Source: Prevotella sp. UBA1395 (GTDB taxonomy: Bacteria > Bacteroidota > Bacteroidia > Bacteroidales > Bacteroidaceae). From it: DNA of 6,402 nucleotides. The stretch is taken from the NCBI GenBank assembly GCA_002305235.1, contig DBQL01000030.1:5866-12267 (forward strand), given 5' to 3'. Shown in pieces: positions 1-4,655 of this stretch. Made by a program: the position numbers and the translations under genes. Below the pieces are notes generated by a model, which saw only the letters and a program-made list of their open reading frames with translations, did no database searches and was not told where the DNA came from. Positions within the stretch are counted from its first letter, which is position 1; the number at the start of each line of letters is the position of its first letter.

Positions 1-931
1 GCTCGGTCCAGAAGTAATTGTTTCGCACGATCATCACCATATCGCCCGCACAGAGCGCGTCCTCGCGGTCGAGCACCTGTGCCCGGATGCCCTGATTGTA
101 GACGTTGGCACGCTTGTTCGACCTTGTCACCACGATGGTCTCGTCCATTCCCACACGACTGTAACTCGTGGCAAGGCTCTCCACCAGTTCGTTGCCGGGC
201 ACCATCACGATATCGGCAAAGCCCGAAAACTCAATCCTTGGCAGTTCGGTGGCGGCATCATGCGTAATGAGATGCCTGATAAACGTGGCGTTAAAGAGTA
301 TGCCCGAGTCTTGGCTCTGCCTCAACACCTCGTCCAAGTCGCACTCATAGACCCTCATGCCATAGCCCTCGAGCACCGCGGCACTCAGCGCCGGGGCCTC
401 GTCCTCACCCACAGGAGGCAGCTGCGCCCGGTCGCCGATGAGCATCAGGCGGCAGTTGTCGCCCGAGTAGACATACTTCATGAGGTCGTCCAGCAGGCTT
501 CCCGAGCCAAAATGGCTCTCGCCCGTGGCAACGCTGCTCACCATAGAAGCCTCGTCGACCACGAAGAGCATGTTGTGATAGCGGTTGTCATTGAGGCAGA
601 ACTCGCCATCGAGGCCCCGGTATGCCTTCTCGCGATAGATGCGGCGGTGCACGGTATAGGCCGCCATGCCACAGTTTTGGGCAAACACCTTGGCCGCCCT
701 TCCGGTGGGCGCAAGGAGCATGAGCTTCTGCCCAAGCCGGTGAAGAGTGCGCACCATCGCCCCGGCGAGCGTCGTCTTGCCCGACCCCGCCGACCCACGG
801 AGCACCATGACCGACTGCGGGGCTCGGTCGGAAAGAAAACTGGCAAAGGTCTGCATGGCATGGCTTTGGTCGAAAGTAGGCTCAAAGCCCAACTCCGAGC
901 GAATGGCATCGATAAACTCCGGGATTTTCAC
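1..931 (-). CDS. RecD-like ATP-dependent DNA helicase (AAA_30/UvrD_C_2 type), 3' end outside window
   Basis: A superfamily 1B helicase expected to unwind DNA 5'-3' in cytoplasmic repair or recombination. 310 codons are visible and the frame is open to the window edge. Motifs in order: Q-motif-like FDQSHAMQ around residues 20-27 (Q22); Walker A GSAGSGKT at 46-53 (K52, T53); motif Ia LLAPTGRAAK at 72-81; TVHRRIY at 93-99; Walker B VVDEASM at 124-130 (D126, E127); motif III GDRAQLPPVG at 166-175; DEVLRQ at 200-205, with R204 as the likely motif IV arginine. GDMVMIVRNNY near the edge begins the usual C-terminal SH3-like/UvrD_C_2 part, so perhaps a third of the protein is missing. The GTG at 931 is chosen because it gives the normal short lead-in to the Q motif and the first in-frame ATG (codon 26) lies beyond Q22. 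No strong Shine-Dalgarno is seen. It is divergent from the pilin-like gene. Lack of a long N-terminal domain separates it from classic RecD2. The family call is firm; the precise role is not. Confidence 0.9.
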   Translation of the reverse strand, partial: MKIPEFIDAIRSELGFEPTFDQSHAMQTFASFLSDRAPQSVMVLRGSAGSGKTTLAGAMVRTLHRLGQKLMLLAPTGRAAKVFAQNCGMAAYTVHRRIYREKAYRGLDGEFCLNDNRYHNMLFVVDEASMVSSVATGESHFGSGSLLDDLMKYVYSGDNCRLMLIGDRAQLPPVGEDEAPALSAAVLEGYGMRVYECDLDEVLRQSQDSGILFNATFIRHLITHDAATELPRIEFSGFADIVMVPGNELVESLATSYSRVGMDETIVVTRSNKRANVYNQGIRAQVLDREDALCAGDMVMIVRNNYFWTE

Positions 932-1009
932 GTGATGGCGATGGATTGTTGATGATTTATGAATTGTTAAAAGACCGGTGACAAACAAGGTTATCCACGC
1001 TCTTTTTAT

Positions 1010-1017
1010 TATCTTTG
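1010..1017 (+). promoter_or_regulatory. Bacteroidota -7 box (TATCTTTG) for the pilin-like/DUF3822/rsmD operon
   Basis: TATCTTTG matches the Bacteroidota consensus TAnnTTTG exactly and is followed by GCA, a common continuation. Transcription would start near 1024, leaving a leader of about 45 nt before the ATG at 1069. No clear TTTG -33 element sits at the usual 19-21 nt upstream. Because the box overlaps the in-frame TTG at 1015, it also argues against that TTG as the start codon. Confidence 0.6.
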
Positions 1018-1043
1018 CAAGATGATTGGGTTGATATTCAATA

Positions 1044-1051
1044 CAAAGTTA
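1044..1051 (-). promoter_or_regulatory. Possible leftward -7 box (TAACTTTG) for the RecD-like helicase gene
   Basis: Read on the minus strand this is TAACTTTG, an exact TAnnTTTG match. Transcription would begin near 1038 and give the helicase mRNA a leader of about 107 nt. No -33 TTTG is found at normal spacing; the nearest is about 31 nt away. One perfect six-base match in a gap this size has a chance probability of several percent, so this is tentative. Confidence 0.3.
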
Positions 1052-1068
1052 GCAATATTCACCGAGAA

Positions 1069-1551
1069 ATGAAGGGCTATTCCAAAAATAATCTTTGGCT
1101 GACGGTTGCCGTGGTGATTTTGTCGGCGCTCTGTTTCCAAAGCGTCTACAGTCCCATCCGTTTTCAGCGGCAACAGGCCGTGCGCGAGACGGCGGTGAAG
1201 CAACGGTTGGTCAAGATTCGGGCGGCCGAAGAGCGCTATCGTCTCAAGACAGGGGTCTATACGGCCGACTTAGGCAAACTGGCGCAGGCCGGACTGCTGC
1301 CCGACTCGCTCTCCGTCATACCCTATTCGGACGGCAGGAAGTTTACCGTCACCGCCACAACCATCATCGGCAAGAGCGGCAAGCAGATTCCCCTGATGGA
1401 GTGTGGCGCCACATACGCCGACTATCTCAAGGGGCTTGACGAGCAGTTAGTGGCCGCCCTTGTGGAGAAAGCCAATGCCGCGGGACAATATCCGGGACTG
1501 AAGATCGGCGACATCACGCAGCCCACCAACAATGCCGGCAACTGGGAATAG
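1069..1551 (+). CDS. Small membrane-anchored pilin-like protein of unknown function
   Basis: A 160-residue protein with one hydrophobic segment (about 8-24, LWLTVAVVILSALCF). It is followed by a basic, helical stretch (31-60) and a small, presumably periplasmic domain. The segment IRAAEERYRLKTGVYTADL (50-68) resembles the helix-then-G-x-Y pattern of type II/IV pseudopilins. However, there is no prepilin peptidase site (no G-F-T-L-I-E before the membrane helix), so it is not a processed pilin. I recall similar proteins (PxRFxxxR after the membrane segment, then a Y-x-x-x-T-G-x-Y motif) as uncharacterised Bacteroidota proteins. The ATG at 1069 is preferred over the in-frame TTG at 1015, which lies inside the -7 box. 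DUF3822 follows after 32 nt, so the two are probably co-transcribed and may work together. A PilO-like or other single-pass scaffold role is equally possible. Confidence 0.75.
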   Translation: MKGYSKNNLWLTVAVVILSALCFQSVYSPIRFQRQQAVRETAVKQRLVKIRAAEERYRLKTGVYTADLGKLAQAGLLPDSLSVIPYSDGRKFTVTATTIIGKSGKQIPLMECGATYADYLKGLDEQLVAALVEKANAAGQYPGLKIGDITQPTNNAGNWE

Positions 1552-1583
1552 CCCGCTACCCACCTTAAACCAACCAACCAAGC

Positions 1584-2381
1584 ATGAGCAATCTTACCAA
1601 ACAACCACGGATGACCCTACGCGTGAGCCACGGCTCGCTGGCATTCGCCATTGCCGAGAAGAGCAATGCCGAGCAGGTGGCCTATCGGCCTTATACCATC
1701 AAGAGCGGCGTGTCGATAGCGGCCAACCTGCGCGAAGCGTTCAAAACAGAGTCGGAACTGCTGCAAAGCACCCCCCGCGCCCGTGTCTTGGTCAACTCGC
1801 CCGTGCTCCTTCTGCCCATCGAGGAATACGACCAACAGCAGAACGAGACGCTATACCGACACAGTTTCCCCGACACCGAGGGTTGCGCCATGATGAGCAA
1901 CGTGCTCCCCGACCTCAACGCCGTGGCGCTGTTTGCCGTGAACAAAGACCTCATTACCGTGGTCTACGACCATTACGAGGACGTGAAGTTCATGGCACTC
2001 ATGCAGCCCGTGTGGCACTATATGCACAAACGGAGCTTCATCGGCGTTCATCGCAAGCTCTTCGCACATTTCCATGACAACATGCTGGAGGTCTTCAGCT
2101 TTGAGCGAAACCGCTTTGTCTTCAGCAACAGGTTCGAGGTGAAGCACGCCAAAGACGCCTTGTATTTCATACTCTTCGTATGGAAAGAACTGGCGATGGA
2201 CCAGCAGAAAGACGAACTTTACCTCTCGGGCGACATCATGGATCGGCAAAAACTCATGGCCGACCTGCAGCAACACCTGCGCAAAGTGAGTGCCATCAAC
2301 CCTGCCGCCGACTTCAACCGCGCGCCCATGACGGCCATCAAGGGTATTACCCTCGACCTCGTGACGCTGTATCTCGGATGA
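1584..2381 (+). CDS. DUF3822 family protein (probable actin/ASKHA-like fold)
   Basis: A 265-residue protein with no signal peptide or membrane segment, so probably cytoplasmic. The N-terminal LRVSHGSLAFAIAE (12-25), the middle VALFAVNKDL (114-123), the strand pair around FHDNMLEVFSFERNRFVF (163-180) and the late LYLSGDI (212-218) fit the order of DUF3822. I recall a Bacteroides member of this family with an actin-like ATPase fold by crystallography (from memory, not checked). The usual nucleotide-binding signatures are degraded: no Asp in the first beta hairpin, and LSGDI in place of the glycine-rich adenosine loop. ATP hydrolysis is therefore doubtful and a pseudo-ATPase scaffold is plausible. 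The ATG at 1584 is 32 nt after the pilin-like gene, and rsmD lies 136 nt downstream with a repeat array between. No biochemical role is known to me. Family assignment is fairly sure; function is unknown. Confidence 0.82.
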   Translation: MSNLTKQPRMTLRVSHGSLAFAIAEKSNAEQVAYRPYTIKSGVSIAANLREAFKTESELLQSTPRARVLVNSPVLLLPIEEYDQQQNETLYRHSFPDTEGCAMMSNVLPDLNAVALFAVNKDLITVVYDHYEDVKFMALMQPVWHYMHKRSFIGVHRKLFAHFHDNMLEVFSFERNRFVFSNRFEVKHAKDALYFILFVWKELAMDQQKDELYLSGDIMDRQKLMADLQQHLRKVSAINPAADFNRAPMTAIKGITLDLVTLYLG

Positions 2382-2396
2382 GAAGGGGGGATGGGG

Positions 2397-2480
2397 GAAT
2401 GACGAGTGGGGAGTTACGAATGATGAATGGGGAGTGAGGAATGATGAATGGGGAGTTACGAATGACGAATGGGGAATGAA
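2397..2480 (+). repeat. Heptanucleotide tandem array GARTNNN x12 (period 21 higher order)
   Basis: Twelve consecutive 7-mers, all beginning GAAT or GAGT, fill 84 bp: GAATGAC, GAGTGGG, GAGTTAC, GAATGAT, GAATGGG, GAGTGAG, GAATGAT, GAATGGG, GAGTTAC, GAATGAC, GAATGGG, GAATGAA. They group into four 21-bp units (2397-2417, 2418-2438, 2439-2459, 2460-2480), the middle slot always being GARTGGG. A decayed copy (GATGGGG) precedes the array at 2390-2396. It resembles the short tandemly repeated heptamers (STRR) known from cyanobacteria. It sits between DUF3822 and rsmD, probably within the transcript. Being 21 bp in period, it reads as a 7-residue repeat in any frame and creates spurious N-terminal extensions of rsmD and long antisense frames. 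Confidence 0.88.
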
Positions 2481-2517
2481 AAAAGGGGGAAAGGATGAAA
2501 AAGAACAACAGAAAACT

Positions 2518-3048
2518 ATGAGGATTATCACCGGAAAATATAAGGGAAGACACTTTGATATTCCCCGCAACTTCAAGGCAAGGCCCACCACCGACTTTGC
2601 CAAGGAAAACCTGTTCAACGTGCTTAATGGCTTCATCGACTTCGACGAAGCCACCGCCCTCGACCTCTTTGCCGGCACAGGAAGCATCTCCTTGGAACTG
2701 CTGTCGCGCGGGTGCGCGACGGTGGTGAGTGTGGAGGCCGACCGAGACCACGCCCGATTCATCGGACAGTGCATGCAAAAAATCGGTGCCGAAGGCCATC
2801 TGCTCATCCGTGGCGATGTCTTCAGGTTTGTAAAGACGTGCCGACAGCAGTTTGACCTCATCTTTGCCGACCCGCCATACGCCTTGGAACAGCTCGACAC
2901 CCTGCCCGACCTGATCTTTGAGCACGCCCTGCTCAAAGACGACGGACTGCTGGTATTGGAGCACGGCAAGACCCACGACTTCTCCGCACACACCCGTTTC
3001 TTGGAGCATCGCAGCTACGGCAGCGTGAACTTCAGCCTGTTCAGGTGA
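2518..3048 (+). CDS. rsmD: 16S rRNA (guanine966-N2)-methyltransferase RsmD
   Basis: Transfers a methyl group from S-adenosylmethionine to N2 of G966 in 16S rRNA, on the assembling 30S subunit in the cytoplasm. At 176 residues it has normal family length. Signatures: N-terminal RIITGKYKGR (2-11) and ARPTTDFAKENLFNVL (21-36), a typical RPTxxxxxExLFN block; SAM motif I LDLFAGTGSISLE (48-60); acidic E73 in VVSVEADRD for the ribose; catalytic motif IV FADPPY (116-121). The ATG at 2518 is chosen because family members normally begin M-R-(I/V)-I-(S/T)-G. An in-frame ATG at 2476 and a GTG at 2434 lie in the heptamer array and would add low-complexity residues. The purine-rich A tract just upstream is the only ribosome-binding cue. 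It is the last gene of the rightward group and converges on cardiolipin synthase 8 nt after its stop. Confidence 0.95.
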   Translation: MRIITGKYKGRHFDIPRNFKARPTTDFAKENLFNVLNGFIDFDEATALDLFAGTGSISLELLSRGCATVVSVEADRDHARFIGQCMQKIGAEGHLLIRGDVFRFVKTCRQQFDLIFADPPYALEQLDTLPDLIFEHALLKDDGLLVLEHGKTHDFSAHTRFLEHRSYGSVNFSLFR

Positions 3049-3060
3049 CCCGATGGTCAC
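3045..3060. terminator. Perfect 6-bp palindrome holding both convergent stop codons
   Basis: GTGACC (3045-3050), loop CGAT, GGTCAC (3055-3060) is a perfect inverted repeat. The rsmD stop TGA is in the left arm, and the complementary TCA in the right arm is the cls stop. It could act as a short bidirectional terminator between the convergent genes. No U-tract follows on either side, so it is not a classical intrinsic terminator. A small CCTG-TT-CAGG repeat at 3036-3045 abuts it. Confidence 0.4.
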
Positions 3061-4481
3061 ATCAACGGACTGACGATGCGCAACACACTCTCTGCAAAAC
3101 GACGCAAAAACGGTCGGTCTTCCACCTTTTGCACCTCGTCGATGAGGTGACAGTGCTTTTGGTCGGCCAAGAATACTGCCTTCAACCGCAATGCCATACC
3201 CTCGTCATAAAAAAAGATATTGGATTCAAAATTGTGCTCAAAACTTCGGAAGTCTACATTCGTGCTTCCGCAGGTCGATACGCTGTCGTCGCTCACCAGT
3301 AGTTTGGAATGGTTGAATCCGCCCTCATAGAGATACACCTTCACACCGGCTTGGAGCGTCTCCATCACGTAGGAGATGCTCGCCCAGTCCATCATCTTGG
3401 AGTCTCCCTTCTTGGGTAGCATCAGCCGCACGTCGACACCGGCAAGCGCGGCCGTGCGCATGGCAAAAAGGATAGGCTCGGTGGGCAGGAAATACGGGCT
3501 CTCCATATACACATATCGGCGTGCCGCCAACAGCACGCGGACATACCCCTGCATGATATCGGGCCACTCGGACACCGGACTACTGGTCACCACTTGGGCC
3601 AGACAGTTATTGTGTATGAGCGGGTTTTGGTCGGGATAGTACACGCGGTTGGTAATGAGCGTGTGGTCTACAAAATACCAGTCGACCAAGAACGCACGCT
3701 GAATGCCATACACCGCGCCCCCCCTCACCATGAGATGGGTGTCGCGCCAAGCCTGCTTGCCACGCCCCTTGACATACCTTGTGGCAATGTTCATGCCCCC
3801 GATAAATCCCACCGTGCCGTCGATGATGATGAGCTTGCGGTGGTTGCGGTAGTTTACCTTTGAGGTAAAAGCGGGAAAACGCACCGGCATGAACGCGTGA
3901 ACATCGACCCCACCGTCGCGCATACGCTCGAAAAACGAACTTTTCACACTCCAGCATCCCACGTCATCATAGATCACCCGCACCTCTACACCCTCGCGGG
4001 CCTTGTCGATGAGCGCATCGGCAATGAGGTTGCCCAGCTCGTCATCATTGAAGATATAGATGTCGATATGGATGTGGTGGCGGGCACGGCCGATGGCTCT
4101 CAGCAGCGCGAGAAAACAGGAATGGCCGTCGGTGAAGATGTCCACCTCGTTGTCTTTGAACGGCAACGCCATGTTTTGGTTCCTGAAAAGCAGCATCAAC
4201 GGTTGGTGGCTCTTGGGCAATCGCAGCTCCTTCTGCTCGAGAAACTCGGTCATCGATCGCTTGGTCAACTGGTCAAGCGAGCTTTGACTGATCAGTTTCT
4301 CCCTGCGGGTATTCTGTCCGAAGAAGATATAGAAGACGAGTCCGACGACCGGCAGAAACCAAAGCATGAGAATCCAAGCCGTGGTTTGGGCCGGTTGCCG
4401 ATTGTCCATCAGCACCCTGACCATCACCGCGACGATCACAAGAGTATAGATGATTCCCCAAATAGATTGCAGGTAAATCAT
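3057..4481 (-). CDS. cls: Cardiolipin synthase (phospholipase D superfamily)
   Basis: Condenses two phosphatidylglycerol molecules to cardiolipin and glycerol at the inner membrane. At 474 residues it has the usual full length. Two N-terminal membrane helices (about 8-24 and 35-54) form the PLDNc_N anchor, with the typical QTTAWILMLWFLPVVGLVFY block. The first HKD motif is HRKLIIID with H214, K216, D221, followed by GTVGFIGGMN. The second is HSKLLVSD with H391, K393, D398, followed by GSTN (405-408). RSFEHNFESN (412-421) is the conserved C-terminal block. Both catalytic motifs are intact, so it should be active. Paralogue type (A, B or C) cannot be settled, but length and membrane anchor fit ClsA-like enzymes. 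The ATG at 4481 begins right at the first helix. It reads leftward after a 174-bp spacer from the TPR gene and probably has its own promoter, though I found no perfect -7 box for it. Confidence 0.95.
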   Translation of the reverse strand: MIYLQSIWGIIYTLVIVAVMVRVLMDNRQPAQTTAWILMLWFLPVVGLVFYIFFGQNTRREKLISQSSLDQLTKRSMTEFLEQKELRLPKSHQPLMLLFRNQNMALPFKDNEVDIFTDGHSCFLALLRAIGRARHHIHIDIYIFNDDELGNLIADALIDKAREGVEVRVIYDDVGCWSVKSSFFERMRDGGVDVHAFMPVRFPAFTSKVNYRNHRKLIIIDGTVGFIGGMNIATRYVKGRGKQAWRDTHLMVRGGAVYGIQRAFLVDWYFVDHTLITNRVYYPDQNPLIHNNCLAQVVTSSPVSEWPDIMQGYVRVLLAARRYVYMESPYFLPTEPILFAMRTAALAGVDVRLMLPKKGDSKMMDWASISYVMETLQAGVKVYLYEGGFNHSKLLVSDDSVSTCGSTNVDFRSFEHNFESNIFFYDEGMALRLKAVFLADQKHCHLIDEVQKVEDRPFLRRFAESVLRIVSPLM

Positions 4482-4501
4482 GGATTAAACGCTTAAAACA
4501 G

Positions 4502-4509
4502 TATGTTTG
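4502..4509 (+). promoter_or_regulatory. Orphan rightward -7 box (TATGTTTG)
   Basis: An exact TAnnTTTG match pointing rightward, away from cls, into the GC-rich spacer and then antisense to the 3' end of the TPR gene. No plus-strand gene follows and there is no TTTG -33 element at normal spacing. It may be chance, or the start of a small or antisense RNA. Confidence 0.2.
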
Positions 4510-4558
4510 AATATTCTCAGCTTTCTCCTTGCGCTCCGTTTCCCGGGTGCATGCGGCA

Positions 4559-4603
4559 TCGGTGCGCCGGCATGCCATGACGAACGCCCGATGACCGCAC
4601 CGA
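4559..4603. repeat. 8-bp perfect inverted repeat in the TPR-cls spacer
   Basis: TCGGTGCG at 4559-4566 pairs exactly with CGCACCGA at 4596-4603. The 29-nt loop itself includes the palindrome GGCATGCC at 4569-4576. In RNA from either strand this would fold into a stable GC-rich stem. It may belong to a structured 5' leader of cls or to a termination region; there is no U-tract. Confidence 0.45.
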
Positions 4604-4639
4604 CATCAAGCCCTGCCAAGGAGGCGCGCTGCCGTCATG

Positions 4640-4654
4640 CGGCCCCGAAGGCCG
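4640..4654 (-). terminator. Hairpin directly after the TPR gene stop
   Basis: On the plus strand CGGCC, loop CCGAA, GGCCG is a perfect 5-bp GC stem. On the minus strand it begins one base after the TAG stop (4658-4656) of the TPR gene. It is followed there by CATGACGG rather than a U-run, so it is at best a weak or factor-assisted terminator. Read on the plus strand it is followed by a pyrimidine-rich stretch that is also the Lys-rich C-terminus of the TPR gene. Confidence 0.35.
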
Positions 4655-4655
4655 G

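Larger units (their letters stand above)
4482..4655. other. Intergenic spacer rich in GC inverted repeats, no gene seen
   Basis: 174 bp between the TPR gene stop and the cls start. The 35 bp next to cls are AT-rich (promoter-like composition). The rest is strongly GC-rich and full of short palindromes: GCATGC at 4549-4554, GGCATGCC at 4569-4576, an 8-bp inverted repeat TCGGTGCG (4559-4566) with CGCACCGA (4596-4603), and a hairpin at 4640-4654. No open frame of useful length with coding character is visible. It could hold a terminator for the TPR gene, a structured leader of the cls mRNA, or a small RNA. Confidence 0.6.

Noticed and set aside
260..952. Plus-strand open frame (230 codons) opposite the helicase
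   Set aside because: The minus-strand frame carries the complete set of helicase motifs; this His/Arg/Ala-rich frame has none.
991..999. TTATCCACG, a near match to a DnaA box
   Set aside because: A single 8/9 match, with no cluster, AT-rich unwinding element or dnaA/dnaN neighbour.
1015..1068. TTG at 1015 as start of the pilin-like gene
   Set aside because: It lies within the -7 promoter box, upstream of the expected transcription start, so it would not be in the mRNA.
1851..2993. Long minus-strand open frame (380 codons) crossing DUF3822, the repeats and rsmD
   Set aside because: It is antisense to two well-supported genes, and its central PHSSF-type repeats come from the 21-bp DNA repeat. 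The product shows no recognisable domain.
2347..3060. Minus-strand open frame (237 codons) opposite rsmD
   Set aside because: Rejected because rsmD on the other strand has all family motifs; this frame is open through GC-rich codon bias and the repeat array.
3897..4496. Plus-strand open frame (199 codons) opposite cls
   Set aside because: Antisense shadow of cardiolipin synthase, which has both HKD motifs on the minus strand.
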